Below, in pieces: positions 33,430-42,676 of a stretch of DNA of 52,526 nt. The stretch covers positions 1 to 52,526 of the forward strand of contig CAZIUA010000008.1 in the NCBI GenBank assembly GCA_964542315.1, read 5' to 3'. The DNA comes from UBA11524 sp964542315 (GTDB taxonomy: Bacteria > Bacillota > Clostridia > Christensenellales > Aristaeellaceae). Under the pieces are notes generated by a model. It was not told where the DNA came from and searched no databases. It worked only from the letters and a program-made list of their open reading frames with translations. How positions within the stretch are numbered: the stretch's first letter is position 1; every line of letters starts with the position of its first letter. The position numbers and the translations under genes were made by a program.

Positions 33430-35736
33430 TCAGTTCAGCGGCGTGACAGTGCATTCCAGCACGGTCAGCTCCTTGCCGGTGGAGAAGAAGCCCCACTGGC
33501 CATGGGTGAAGGGCTTGGCGTCCTCCGCGGTGAGGATCGGTTCGCTTTCACCGGGCAGGTAGACGGCCAGCTTGCCGTCCTTGAGCTCGATGTGCAGTTC
33601 GCCCTCCTCGGCGTCTTCCCATGCAGGCACCTTTTCGAAGCTGGACGAGCCCGTCGCGCCGTAACGCGCCCGCTTGAGCGTCACGCCCAGGCGCGTCACC
33701 GTCAGGCTGTAGCCGAACCAGCTCTCCGACACCTGCGCGTCATAGAGGGACACATCCGTGGCATGGAGGAGGATGCCGCTCGCGCCGCTTCCCTTTTCAG
33801 GGATGCTGAAACGAACGTCCAACGCCATATCAGTATACCCCTCATCGCCGAAAAGTGCAAACCCTGATTTGTTTGCGGCGATGCGGAGGATGCCCTCAGC
33901 CGGCTTCATCATGAAATTGCCCAGGGTGATGAAGGACGAACGCTGCGCGCCGTCGGTAAAGTCGATGTGCAGCGGTTCCACAGCAGTGTAGGCGAAGGTT
34001 TCCACGCGGTTGAGGAGGACGTCCTCCGCCCGGATGGTCAGCATATGGTCGCCCACAGGCAGCGCGACGGCCTCGGTGGTGAAGGTGAAGCGGTCTCCCC
34101 TGCCCTTGAACTCAGGGACATTGCCCGTCCAGAGGGCCTCGCCGTCCAGCAGGATCGTCATCGCCTTGCCTGCGTCCTTCTTGCGGACGTTCAGGTCGAA
34201 GGCATACGTCCCTTCCGCAGCGATGCGGACATTGTAATCCGCCTCGCCCAGCAGCGGCGCCTTCTCCTCCTGCAGGCCGATATGCTCCCAGGTGAGCTCG
34301 TCCGCGTTGAGGGCATGGATGGCGCTGAATCCGCCGGGGATGCGCTTCACCGCCTCGTCATCGCTGGAGCCCAGCGCCTGCGCGGTGCAAGCCATGAAGG
34401 AATACGTCACGCCGTCCGCCTTGTAGGCGCCGATGTGAGCCGCCGTGCTGCCCAGATCATCCGCCGTCAGAACGCGCATGTCGTCGATGTACAGATAGAG
34501 AATGTGGGGCGTGTTTTCCACGCGCAGGGTGTGGAGGCAGTCCGCCGTGCCGATCTCCGGCAGCTGCTCGGATGCGACCTCCCGATCGCCCACCTGGAGC
34601 ACGATGCGCTCCTGCCGGGTGGTGACGGTCACATCTTCGCCGTCCTTCCGGCCGATGAGCACCTTCGCCGCGCCGCCATTCAGGGTGAAATTCCACTCCT
34701 GGGTGAAGAGGGGCGTTTCCGCGATGTCCGCGAAATAGCCCTCCGCCGCATCGGTGAAGGCACCCAGGTCAGCCGCCGCATCGCCGTACACATCCGGCAT
34801 GGACGGCACGGGCATGGGCGAATTGCTCGGGCCGGTGGTATAGAGCAGGCCGCCGTTGGTCAGCAGGCGATCCAGGTTATACAGCCGCGCCGGGCCAGCC
34901 AGCGACACCAGCGAATGGTAGGTGGTGTACATGCTGTCCAGGTCGGGGCCGATGACATTGGCGGAATGGCCAAGGCCCTTGAAATCGTCGCCGAAGACGC
35001 TGTTGATGAGCAGCGTCGCATCCTCGCGCTGTGCAAATGAACCGCGCGGGCTGCCCTTACGGGAAGCGAAGCTCACCTGATAGCCGGTGGAGCAGACATG
35101 ATTGCCGGTGAAAGTCAGGTAATACCAGTCGCCGCGGCGGAACAGCCCCGGGCCTTCCGTCCAGTGTTTGAGGGTCGCGCCGGTGGTGGATGCGCTGCGC
35201 CCGGGCAGGAGGGACTCCTGATCCAGCATGGCGGACTTGATGACCCAGTTATCCGGGAAGAGCATCATCAGCTGGCCGTCATCGAGCTTGAAGAAAGAGC
35301 CGTCGATGGAGTGGCCGAAATTCTCCGTGATGAGGGTGAACGGGCCCAGGGGGCTTTCGCTCCTGAGGATGTAATGTCCGCGCCCGTTGGGGGACGTGAT
35401 CATGTAGAAGCTGCCGCGCCAGTAGATGACCTCCGGCGCATAGGCGAAGTACACATCGTTCCCCTGCGTGCAGTAGCCCTCATACGTCCAGTTGACCAGG
35501 TCGCGGGAGGTATAGACGCGCACGCGATCCTCACAGGTGGACGCATACAGGTAGTACAGGCCATTGTGGCGCATGACGAAGGGATCGCCGATGCCGTAGT
35601 CATCCGCGCCGGCGGCGATGGGCGGATACTGCCCCTCCACCTGCATCGGATTCACATAATCCTCCGCCAACGACGTCAGCGGAAGGACGAGCAGCAGCAG
35701 TACAAGCAGGAATGTCAACGCAATTTCTCCCTTCAT
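33430..35736 (-). CDS. Secreted GH43 family protein with C-terminal beta-sandwich domains (copy 2)
   Basis: A 768-residue protein with a signal peptide (MKGEIALTFLLVLLLLVLPL, cleavage after SLA). The GH43 propeller at about 30-320 has GIGDPFVMRHNGLYYLY, GHSIDGSFFKLDDG and HWTEGPGLFRRGDWYYL as the base, Asp and acid regions. C-terminal domains at about 350-768 include a CBM-like part (YNVRIAAEGTYAFDLNVRKK) and a final concanavalin-like part (MALDVRFSIPEKGSGASGIL). It should release arabinose or xylose outside the cell. The open frame starts at 35802, but ATG 35736 overlaps the stop of the next GH43 gene (TGATG), giving translational coupling. It is a tandem duplicate of 35736-38012. Confidence 0.88.
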   Translation of the reverse strand: MKGEIALTFLLVLLLLVLPLTSLAEDYVNPMQVEGQYPPIAAGADDYGIGDPFVMRHNGLYYLYASTCEDRVRVYTSRDLVNWTYEGYCTQGNDVYFAYAPEVIYWRGSFYMITSPNGRGHYILRSESPLGPFTLITENFGHSIDGSFFKLDDGQLMMLFPDNWVIKSAMLDQESLLPGRSASTTGATLKHWTEGPGLFRRGDWYYLTFTGNHVCSTGYQVSFASRKGSPRGSFAQREDATLLINSVFGDDFKGLGHSANVIGPDLDSMYTTYHSLVSLAGPARLYNLDRLLTNGGLLYTTGPSNSPMPVPSMPDVYGDAAADLGAFTDAAEGYFADIAETPLFTQEWNFTLNGGAAKVLIGRKDGEDVTVTTRQERIVLQVGDREVASEQLPEIGTADCLHTLRVENTPHILYLYIDDMRVLTADDLGSTAAHIGAYKADGVTYSFMACTAQALGSSDDEAVKRIPGGFSAIHALNADELTWEHIGLQEEKAPLLGEADYNVRIAAEGTYAFDLNVRKKDAGKAMTILLDGEALWTGNVPEFKGRGDRFTFTTEAVALPVGDHMLTIRAEDVLLNRVETFAYTAVEPLHIDFTDGAQRSSFITLGNFMMKPAEGILRIAANKSGFALFGDEGYTDMALDVRFSIPEKGSGASGILLHATDVSLYDAQVSESWFGYSLTVTRLGVTLKRARYGATGSSSFEKVPAWEDAEEGELHIELKDGKLAVYLPGESEPILTAEDAKPFTHGQWGFFSTGKELTVLECTVTPLN

Positions 35737-38012
35737 CAGTCCAGCGGGCGGACGGAGAGCTCCGTCACGCGCAGCTCCTTGCCGGTGGAGAACAGGCCGC
35801 ACAGGCCATGGGTATAGGGTGCAGCGTCGCGGATGACCGCGACAGGCTCTTCCGCATCCTCCACGAAGATGCTCAGCGCATTGTCCTGCATGCGCAGGGT
35901 CAGCGTGGCATGGGTCTTGTCCTTCCAGCCGTCGATCTTCACCTTGTCGGTATCCATCATCATGCCGTAGTTCATCCGGCGGACGGTCAGCCCCGTGTTG
36001 GTGATCGCCAGCGCATAGCCGAACGCGCTTTCCGCCACCTGGGCATCATAGAGGGACACATCCGTCGCGTGCATCAGGAAGCCACTGAAGCCACTGCCTG
36101 TCTTGGGGATGTCGAAGCTCACGCGCATCTCGTAATCCGTGCAGCCCTCGCCGCCGATGAGCGCGAAGCCCTGCTTGCCGGACGCAATGGAGAGCGCACC
36201 GTTCTTCGCGGAGAAATTGCCCAGCGTCACGATGCCCTTGCGATCATTGCGCTCCAGCGCCCAGGTCTGTTCCTTCATCGTTTCGTGTGCGAAGGTCTTC
36301 ACCGTCAGCACCGCTGCGTCCTCACCACTGATCGTCAGGGTGTGATCGCCAAAGGGCAGCTGGATCGCCTCCGTGGTGAAGGTGAACCACTTGCTCTTCT
36401 CGGGCGCCTCCGGGATGACGATGCTCGCCAGCACGCCGTCATCCACGCCGATGGTCAGGGTCTTGCCTGCATCCGCCGCGCGGACGGTCAGGTCAAAGCA
36501 GTACGCCGTGCCTTCCGCGATGCGGACATTGTATGCCGCCTGGCCGAGGATGGCCGCGCAGGCCTCGAGGTCGGGGCCTTCGACAGTGTCCAGCGCAGTG
36601 CCGTTCACCGCATGCACCGCGGCGAAACGGCCGGGAATGGCCTTCGTGGCGGTCTGGTCGCCGTCGCCCAGCGCCTTGGCGGTATGCGCCATGAAGCTGT
36701 ACGCAGCACCCTCGCGTTCCAGCGCGCCGATGGTATCCGCCGTCACGCCGGGGTTTTTCACCGTCAGCAGGCGCATGGAATCAATGTAGACATAGAGCAC
36801 ATCCTGCGTGCATTCCACGCGCAGGGCGTGCAGGCGGCCCGTTTCGCCCAGTTCAGGCACATCCGCATGGGCGATGGTCTTGCCGTCCGCAGTGAAAGCA
36901 ATGGTCTTGCCGTCGGTGGTGATGAGCGCCGCATGGCCGTCCTTCGTGCCGATGCGCCACGCCATTTCGCCGCCGTTCAGGCTGAAATTGCATTCCTGCG
37001 TGAAGCGCTGCGCCGCCGGGACATCCGCCATCAGGCCTTCCGCCGTGCGGGTGAAGCCGTTCAGGTCGCCCTGGGCATCGCCATACACATCGGGCATGGC
37101 GGGGATGGGCATCTCCGTGCAGGTGGGGCCGGTGGAATACAGCATGCCGCCATTGGTCAGCAGGCGATCCACATTGTACCAGCGGATGAGACCGCCGCCG
37201 GTCTGCTCCGGCGCATGGCTGTGATAGGACGCATAGATGCTGTCCAGGTCGGGGCCATAGAAGCTCGCCGAATGTCCAAGGCCGGTGAAGGAATCGCCAA
37301 AGACGCTGTTGATGAGCAGGGTGTGATCCTCCAGCTGGGTGTAGCGTCCCAGCGGATCGCCCTTGCGGCTCGCCCACGCGACGCGGTAGCCGGTGGACAG
37401 GAAATGGTTGCCGGTGAAGATGAGGTAATACCAATCGCCGCGGCGGATAAGGCCGGGGCCCTCCGTCCAGTGGTAGAGGGACACGCCGGTGGCCTTGTTC
37501 AGCCCCTTGGGAGTGAGGGAATCCGCATCGATCTCCGTCACGCCGATGGACTGATTGCCCGGCAGGTTGAGCATATTGAGCTTGCCATCATCGGTGACGA
37601 AGAGCGAACCGTCGATGGAGTAGCCGAAGTTCTCCGTCACGCGCTTGAAGGGTCCCAGGGGCGAATCACTCTTCATGATATAATGGCCATTGCCCGAGGG
37701 AGAGGTGATCATATAGAAGGCACCGCGCCAATAACAGACCTCCGGCGCGTATGCAATGCGGCCATCACCATTTTCGGTGCAGTGGCCTTTGAACGTCCAG
37801 TGGACGAGATCTTCCGATTCGTAAACGCGGATCTCCTCCGCGCCGGTGGTATACAGGTAATACTGCCCGTTATACCGCAGCACAAAGGGGTCAGCAGCAT
37901 CCATGCTCTGCCATTTCTCATTGAACACCTGCACGGGATTGCAGTAATCCTCCGCACAGGCCGTGGTCAGCATGCTCAGCACGAGGAGCAGCAAAGCAAG
38001 CAGCATTTTCAC
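35736..38012 (-). CDS. Secreted GH43 family protein with C-terminal beta-sandwich domains (copy 1)
   Basis: A 758-residue protein. It starts at GTG 38012, which has GGAGG 8 nt upstream. The ATG two codons later lacks this spacing and would drop the basic residue of the signal peptide (MKMLLALLLLVLSMLTTACA). The GH43 propeller shows ADPFVLRYNGQYYLY, GYSIDGSLFVTDDGK and HWTEGPGLIRRGDWYYL. The downstream domains match copy 2 in order and motifs (YNVRIAEGTAYCFDLTVRAA, YEMRVSFDIPKTGSGFSGFL). An extracellular debranching role on arabinoxylan, arabinan or a related polymer is likely. It follows the permease at 38070-38933 by 57 nt and is the first enzyme gene of locus B after the importer kit. Confidence 0.88.
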   Translation of the reverse strand: MKMLLALLLLVLSMLTTACAEDYCNPVQVFNEKWQSMDAADPFVLRYNGQYYLYTTGAEEIRVYESEDLVHWTFKGHCTENGDGRIAYAPEVCYWRGAFYMITSPSGNGHYIMKSDSPLGPFKRVTENFGYSIDGSLFVTDDGKLNMLNLPGNQSIGVTEIDADSLTPKGLNKATGVSLYHWTEGPGLIRRGDWYYLIFTGNHFLSTGYRVAWASRKGDPLGRYTQLEDHTLLINSVFGDSFTGLGHSASFYGPDLDSIYASYHSHAPEQTGGGLIRWYNVDRLLTNGGMLYSTGPTCTEMPIPAMPDVYGDAQGDLNGFTRTAEGLMADVPAAQRFTQECNFSLNGGEMAWRIGTKDGHAALITTDGKTIAFTADGKTIAHADVPELGETGRLHALRVECTQDVLYVYIDSMRLLTVKNPGVTADTIGALEREGAAYSFMAHTAKALGDGDQTATKAIPGRFAAVHAVNGTALDTVEGPDLEACAAILGQAAYNVRIAEGTAYCFDLTVRAADAGKTLTIGVDDGVLASIVIPEAPEKSKWFTFTTEAIQLPFGDHTLTISGEDAAVLTVKTFAHETMKEQTWALERNDRKGIVTLGNFSAKNGALSIASGKQGFALIGGEGCTDYEMRVSFDIPKTGSGFSGFLMHATDVSLYDAQVAESAFGYALAITNTGLTVRRMNYGMMMDTDKVKIDGWKDKTHATLTLRMQDNALSIFVEDAEEPVAVIRDAAPYTHGLCGLFSTGKELRVTELSVRPLD

Positions 38013-38069
38013 GGGATATTCCTCCTTGTTCGGTGCCGTTTTTTGCGAAAACGGATGCATCAGGGGGGA

Positions 38070-38933
38070 TCACTTGATACCAGAATGCGCCATCGTGCTC
38101 ATCACGTTGCTCTGGCAGAGGATGAACAGGATGAGGTTGGGCAGGAACATGATCAGCGACGCGGCTGCGGCCACGCCCTGTCCGGCGACAGCGTTGGTGT
38201 TGCTGGCCAGCGTGTTCATGTAGAAGGTCAGCGTGCGCATGCTTTCCTTGTTGGTGTACATAGTGGAAGTTTCGGTGTTGTTCCAGACAGACTGGAAGGA
38301 CAGGATCGCGACGGTCGCGAGTGCCGGACGGATCATCGGCAGGATGATCTTGCGGTAGACGGTGAAGTAGCCCGCGCCATCCACAACGGCGGCCTCAATG
38401 AGGGCATCGGGCACCTGATCGGTGAACTGCTTGACCAGGAAGAGGCCAACAGGCATGGCGATCAGCGGCAGGACATGGGCGAAGTAGGTGTTGATCATGC
38501 CCAGGTGATCCACCAGGAGGTAACGCGGGATAATGACCGCAACGGACACGAACATCATGGCGATGTTGTTGATCTCCATCAGGAGATTCTTGGCGCGGAA
38601 GCGCAGCTTGCTCAGCGCGAAGGCCGCCATGGACGACATCAGAATGCTGGCCAGCACCACCGAGCACGTGACGATCACGCTGTTGAAGATATAGCGGCTG
38701 ATGGAAATGCCGCCGGCGGAAGCCTGCCGTCCCAGCTTGACGAAGTTATCCAGCACAGGATTCTCCACCAGGAACTTCGGCGGGAAGGCAAAGAGCTCCT
38801 CAATGGGCTTGAAGGCATGGTTGATGATGAACACGATCGGCAGAGCCATGAAGATCGCCAGCGGCACCAACACCAGATACATGGGGATCTGGTTGGTCTG
38901 GAAGCGATCGGGGTTGAAACGCGTTTTGCGCAT
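38070..38933 (-). CDS. Carbohydrate ABC transporter permease, MalG type (giant-binding-protein class)
   Basis: A 287-residue membrane protein with six predicted segments. The MalG docking loop is IEAAVVDGAGYFTVYRKI. Its C-terminus LCQSNVMSTMAHSGIK and its KPIEELFAFPPKFLVENP segment match the locus A permease at 14679-15611 (CQSNILETMTTSGMKE, KPLDELYQFPPKIFVRNP). It is therefore probably the partner of the MalF-type protein at 46814-47725, although it now lies about 8 kb downstream of it. ATG 38933 with AAAGGTGG 8 nt upstream is preferred over GTG 38945. Confidence 0.9.
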   Translation of the reverse strand: MRKTRFNPDRFQTNQIPMYLVLVPLAIFMALPIVFIINHAFKPIEELFAFPPKFLVENPVLDNFVKLGRQASAGGISISRYIFNSVIVTCSVVLASILMSSMAAFALSKLRFRAKNLLMEINNIAMMFVSVAVIIPRYLLVDHLGMINTYFAHVLPLIAMPVGLFLVKQFTDQVPDALIEAAVVDGAGYFTVYRKIILPMIRPALATVAILSFQSVWNNTETSTMYTNKESMRTLTFYMNTLASNTNAVAGQGVAAAASLIMFLPNLILFILCQSNVMSTMAHSGIK

Positions 38934-38999
38934 GATAGGTTCCACCTTTCGTCATGGGTTGAGGGGGGCAGATCAAGGGGGGACAGCGGGATAAGGAGA

Positions 39000-39083
39000 G
39001 CAGGCAGTGCGTTGCCTGCCCTCCCCGTCCCAGAGGGTACTTGCTCCTTCAAGAGGAACGTTCTGCCGCATGCGGAAGGAGCA
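39000..39083 (-). other. Two stem-loops between solute-binding protein and permease genes
   Basis: The 173-bp gap holds a 9-bp stem TGCTCCTTC / GAAGGAGCA (39042-39083) and a 7-bp stem GCAGGCA / TGCCTGC (39000-39019). Neither has a real T-tract. They may stabilise the upstream solute-binding protein mRNA or attenuate the downstream genes. Confidence 0.45.
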
Positions 39084-39106
39084 TCCGCCGCCGCAGCAAA
39101 CAGGGA

Positions 39107-40450
39107 TTAATTAGCCAGCTTGGCCAGTTCGTCGATGACAGCCTGATCAGCCACAGCCTGCAGCTCAGCAGCCACGTCCGCCGCGGAGAGTTCGCCGCGC
39201 ACGATCTTGCCATCGATGTCGTTGTTGTTGTAGTAGGTCTCGATGGTGGACCAGCCGGGAGCAAACTGCCAGTTGGAGGGCACGAAGTCCACACCACGGG
39301 TCAGCACGCCCTCGAAGAAGGGCTTCATGTCGTCAGCGGCGTTGTCCAGCAGATCCTGCCACACTTCGGGGGTGGACACAACGGGCATACGGGACACGGC
39401 ATAGCCCAGGGAACGATAGGTCTCCTGACGCTTCAGCGCGGCCTGCGGGCCCCAGGACATCCACTTGGACAGCTCCCACGCCTCGCGGGGATACTGGGTG
39501 GAAGCGGAGATGACGCCGTTGTCAACGATGGTCAGCTCGCCCTTGCCTTCGCCCATGGGCAGCGGATAGAACACGTATTCACAGCCGGTCTCCTGAGGCA
39601 CGGTGGTCTGGAACATCGCGATGGTCCAGGGCCAGTCAATATGCATGGCAGTGCGGCCCTTGCCGGGAGGCCAAGCGCCGGGGTCGCCCAGAACGGCTTC
39701 CTTTTCTTCCTCGGTCATCCACTCGCAGATCTTGTTGTTGATGACTTCCGCACGGGTCTCGGTGGCGTTCACCCAAACGTCGTCGAAGTTGTACTTCTGG
39801 CCGTCCCAGCCGAACTTGCCCTGGTTGCCGTTCATGGCAGCGGGGAACAGGTCGACGTACAGGGGGTTGGAGACGCCGAAGTTGTACTCCTCGGGATGGC
39901 TCAGCTCGTCAGCCAGCTCGAAGTAGTCGTCCCAGGTCCAATCCACAGCGGGCAGCTCCACATTGTACTGCTCGAACAGGGTGGTGTTCATGAACATCAT
40001 GTGGGGGAACTGCACGGCAGGATAGGAGTAGTTCTTGCCGTTGATCTTGGCGGCCTCACGCATGGCAGGATAGAGCTGCTGCGCGTCGGGGTCGTTCTCC
40101 ATGTAGTAGGTGATGTCCAGCGCCCATTCGTTCTCGACGGCACGGGAGACATTGAACACCCAGAACACGTCCGGCAGGTTGCCGGTGGAGGCCAGGTTGG
40201 TCAGGCCCTGATCCCAGGTGTTCTGGTCGATGGAAACGAATTCAACGTTGATGTTGGGATAGGCTTCTTCGAACTGAGCGATCAGGGCCTCGATGACCTC
40301 GGGCTCGCCAGCCTCAGCCTGGCCCCAATGGGCCACGGTCAGGGTGATGTTTTCGGTCGTCATGGGCGGCAGGCCAGTGTCTTCTGCCATCGCGGGAACG
40401 AGGGACAGAATCATGAAGCACGCCAGAACCAGAGAAAGCAGCTTCTTCAT
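39107..40450 (-). CDS. Extracellular sugar-binding protein of an ABC importer (normal-size class)
   Basis: A 447-residue family-1 binding protein with signal peptide MKKLLSLVLACFMILSLVPA (cleavage after AMA; no lipobox). Typical segments are NITLTVAHWGQAEAGEPEVI, IEALIAQFEEAYPNINVEFV, STGNLPDVFWV, ELPAVDWTWDDYFELADEL and the C-terminal YPREAWELSKWMSWGPQA. It corresponds to 4849-6198 in locus A. Its likely partners are the permeases 41705-42676 and 40753-41721 just upstream. The start has AAAGGAG upstream, and a 9-bp hairpin lies in the leader. It is separated from the permease gene by 302 bp containing direct repeats, unlike the tight spacing elsewhere. Confidence 0.92.
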   Translation of the reverse strand: MKKLLSLVLACFMILSLVPAMAEDTGLPPMTTENITLTVAHWGQAEAGEPEVIEALIAQFEEAYPNINVEFVSIDQNTWDQGLTNLASTGNLPDVFWVFNVSRAVENEWALDITYYMENDPDAQQLYPAMREAAKINGKNYSYPAVQFPHMMFMNTTLFEQYNVELPAVDWTWDDYFELADELSHPEEYNFGVSNPLYVDLFPAAMNGNQGKFGWDGQKYNFDDVWVNATETRAEVINNKICEWMTEEEKEAVLGDPGAWPPGKGRTAMHIDWPWTIAMFQTTVPQETGCEYVFYPLPMGEGKGELTIVDNGVISASTQYPREAWELSKWMSWGPQAALKRQETYRSLGYAVSRMPVVSTPEVWQDLLDNAADDMKPFFEGVLTRGVDFVPSNWQFAPGWSTIETYYNNNDIDGKIVRGELSAADVAAELQAVADQAVIDELAKLAN

Positions 40451-40483
40451 AGATGAAATCTCCTTTCAAAATGTATATCCCTT

Positions 40484-40514
40484 TACAGATCCACGACGCA
40501 CCGCCGGATCTGTA
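40484..40514 (-). promoter_or_regulatory. Leader hairpin upstream of the solute-binding protein gene
   Basis: A perfect 9-bp stem TACAGATCC / GGATCTGTA with a 13-nt loop, about 35 nt before the ATG at 40450. Likely a 5-prime mRNA-stabilising stem-loop; no T-tract. Confidence 0.5.
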
Positions 40515-40547
40515 TAGATACCTTGTTTGGGGGATCCTTCGATTCCC

Positions 40548-40721
40548 ATTTGCACGCGCATGTACTCCGACTGAAGGGGTGCAGCCATGCTCGCGAAATG
40601 GGATCCTTAAGGGCGGATCGCCTGCAGTTCCCCGTCCGTACCCTCAATTTGCACGCGCATGTACTCCGACTGAAAGGGTGCAGCCATGCTCGCGAAATGG
40701 GATCCTTAAGGGCGGATCGCC
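40548..40721. repeat. Two 75-bp direct repeats, 99-bp period, with adjacent hairpins
   Basis: Copies at 40548-40622 and 40647-40721 differ at one base (GAAGGGG versus GAAAGGG). Each runs from ATTTGCACGCGCATGTACTC to AAGGGCGGATCGCC. Copy 2 ends in a 10-bp stem (CTTAAGGGCG 40705-40714 / CGCCCTTAAG 40718-40727), which copy 1 lacks, and a further stem AGGGAC / GTCCCT lies at 40736-40750, directly behind the permease stop. Together these fill the 302-bp gap. The look is of a dispersed intergenic element rather than a gene. Confidence 0.85.
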
Positions 40722-40752
40722 CTTAAGCAGGGTCGAGGGACAGAGTCCCTGG

Positions 40753-41721
40753 TTATTCGCCGGTGATACCACTGCGGTCGATGGCCTCAGTGAAGTACCG
40801 CTGCAGGCAGAAGTACACGATCAGCAACGGCGCAATGGTCAGGATGGTGCCAGCCATGGTGACGGCCTCATTCTGGATGTTCGCACCGCTGTTACGCGCA
40901 GCCCAGCCGCCGGCCTTTTCCAGATATGCCAGGTAGCTGTCCTCGAACTTCGCCAGCTCCATCACTAGGGTCGAAATGGACTTGCTGTCGCCCAAGGCTG
41001 AATTGCCCATGAACAGCGACGTGGTGTAGGTCTCATTCCAGTACCACACGAAGGAGAACAGGAAGCTGGTGATCATCGCCGGGAAGCCCAGCGGCACGCC
41101 GATGGTGAAGAACACGCGCGTTTCGCTGGCGCCGTCCACACGGGCGGCCTCGTCCAGCGAGAAGGGGATCTGCTCATAGGTGGCGCGGTAGATCAGGATG
41201 AAGATCGCCGCGCGCAGGCCCTGTCCGCTGAGAGCAGGGAGGATCATCGTCCAGATGGAACCGAGGATGCCGTAATCCGAATACATGGTGTAGGTCGGCA
41301 CCATCAGCACGGGGAAAGGCACGATGAAGGTCAGCAGCACGCAGGCCAGCAGGACGTTGCGACCCTTAAAGCGGAAGCGGGCGAATGCGTAGCCCGCCAG
41401 CGCGCAGGAGAAGGTCTGGGCCAGCGCCGGGATCACCGTCACCACGAGGGTGTCGATGAGGTGATCGCTGAAGCCCATGATGTCCAGCACCTTGGTGTAG
41501 TTCTCCGTGGTGATCTCGTGAGGGAGCCACTTGACGGAGGGATCCAGCAGATCCGTCAGGGATTTCAGGCTCGTCACAGCCATGTGCAGGATGGGATACA
41601 CATACACAAAGCACAGGGAGATGAGCATGACATACAGCACGATCTTGGGGATCAGGCCGAGTTTGCGGAAGCCGCCCAGGAGCGTCCGGCGGATCGGCAG
41701 CGCCTTACTTTTTCTTGCCAT
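40753..41721 (-). CDS. Carbohydrate ABC transporter permease, MalG type
   Basis: A 322-residue membrane protein. It has a basic N-terminus, first segment IPKIVLYVMLISLCFVYVYP, and six segments in total. The docking loop is LDEAARVDGASETRVFF and the tail YFTEAIDRSGITGE is typical of MalG. It corresponds to 8002-8991 in locus A. An insertion between the fifth and sixth segments (AYLEKAGGWAARNSGANIQN) is longer than usual. The ATG has GGAGG 8 nt upstream and overlaps the MalF-type partner by 17 nt. Confidence 0.92.
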   Translation of the reverse strand: MARKSKALPIRRTLLGGFRKLGLIPKIVLYVMLISLCFVYVYPILHMAVTSLKSLTDLLDPSVKWLPHEITTENYTKVLDIMGFSDHLIDTLVVTVIPALAQTFSCALAGYAFARFRFKGRNVLLACVLLTFIVPFPVLMVPTYTMYSDYGILGSIWTMILPALSGQGLRAAIFILIYRATYEQIPFSLDEAARVDGASETRVFFTIGVPLGFPAMITSFLFSFVWYWNETYTTSLFMGNSALGDSKSISTLVMELAKFEDSYLAYLEKAGGWAARNSGANIQNEAVTMAGTILTIAPLLIVYFCLQRYFTEAIDRSGITGE

Positions 41722-42676
41722 GACGCTTGCCTCCCTTCATGTTCCGGGCGCGCTCGGCATGCATGCGCTCGATGGCGATCTGTTCGCCGGTCTTCTGGAT
41801 GGCGATCTGCTTGGCCTTGCGTTCCTTGGTCAGGAGCATCAGGATGATCAGCGCGATGCCCAGCGTCAGCGCATACACCCAGGCCATGGCCGTCGCCTTG
41901 CCGTAGCCGCCGCCCACCGCCGTGGAGAACATGCGCTCATTGATGGTCGCGATGACCTCGTTCAGGCCGGTCGTGGCCAGGAACACGATGATGTACACAC
42001 CATTGATGAGGTTCATCGGACGCAGGGCGGGCAGGGTGATCTTCCAGAAGGAGACCCAGCCGTTCGCGCCGTCGATCATGGCCGCCTCATAGAGGGAGCC
42101 GTCGATTTTCTGCAGGCCGGTCATGTAGATCAGGATCGGCACGCCGGAATACCACAGCACCAGGATCAGCTCACTGAACAGGCTGGACATGGGGCGCGCG
42201 AGCATGGGGGGCAGCATCGCCTCGACGATGCCGTTCACGCCGTAGCTCTCGATCATGGGGACGGTCGTGGCGCCCTCGTTCACCAGGCGCTCCAGCACGG
42301 GACCGGATACGACGATGATGGGCAGGAAGAACAGCGTGCGGAAGAGGCCCTTGCCCTTCAGGGGCTGATTGAGCATCATCGCGATGACCAGCGCGAACAC
42401 CAGGATGACGGCCAGTCGCAGCACCGAATCGGTGTAGAAATTGGTCAGCTGTTCGGTGAAGATCGTGTCCTCCAGGAAGATGTAGCGGTAATTGGCCAGC
42501 CCGACGAAGGACGTCTTGAGGCCATTGGCCGTAACCTTCACATCCTGGAAGGAGAAGATCAGCGAGCGCACCAGCGGCACGATGAAGAAGGTGACAAAGC
42601 CGATCATCCACGGCAGGAGGAAAACGTAGCCCTTCATTTCACGCCGGGTGACGAGGCCAATGCGGGGTCTCTTCAT
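41705..42676 (-). CDS. Carbohydrate ABC transporter permease, MalF type
   Basis: A 323-residue membrane protein with first segment KGYVFLLPWMIGFVTFFIVP and docking loop YEAAMIDGANGWVSFWKI. It ends in a long basic tail (RMHAERARNMKGGKRHGKKK) that is not present in the locus A homologue 9011-9919. The open frame reaches 42910, but ATG 42676 has GGAGG 9 nt upstream and overlaps the stop of the DUF5696 gene by ATGA, the same junction as in locus A. It pairs with 40753-41721. Confidence 0.92.
   Translation of the reverse strand: MKRPRIGLVTRREMKGYVFLLPWMIGFVTFFIVPLVRSLIFSFQDVKVTANGLKTSFVGLANYRYIFLEDTIFTEQLTNFYTDSVLRLAVILVFALVIAMMLNQPLKGKGLFRTLFFLPIIVVSGPVLERLVNEGATTVPMIESYGVNGIVEAMLPPMLARPMSSLFSELILVLWYSGVPILIYMTGLQKIDGSLYEAAMIDGANGWVSFWKITLPALRPMNLINGVYIIVFLATTGLNEVIATINERMFSTAVGGGYGKATAMAWVYALTLGIALIILMLLTKERKAKQIAIQKTGEQIAIERMHAERARNMKGGKRHGKKK

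Noticed and set aside
35736..38012. Lipoprotein signal in the GH43 copy 1 (LTTAC)
   Set aside because: The residues before Cys do not fit a lipobox well, and the paralogue has an ordinary cleavage site (SLA before ED) at the same place.
40548..40721. Possible CRISPR array
   Set aside because: Only two units of 75 bp with a 24-bp gap, no cas genes, and repeats too long for CRISPR.
40453..40968. A plus-strand frame translating the direct repeats into a repeated ACTPTE..QPCSRNGILKGGSP peptide
   Set aside because: Runs antisense into the permease gene, has no promoter or ribosome binding site, and the repeat is better explained as an intergenic element.
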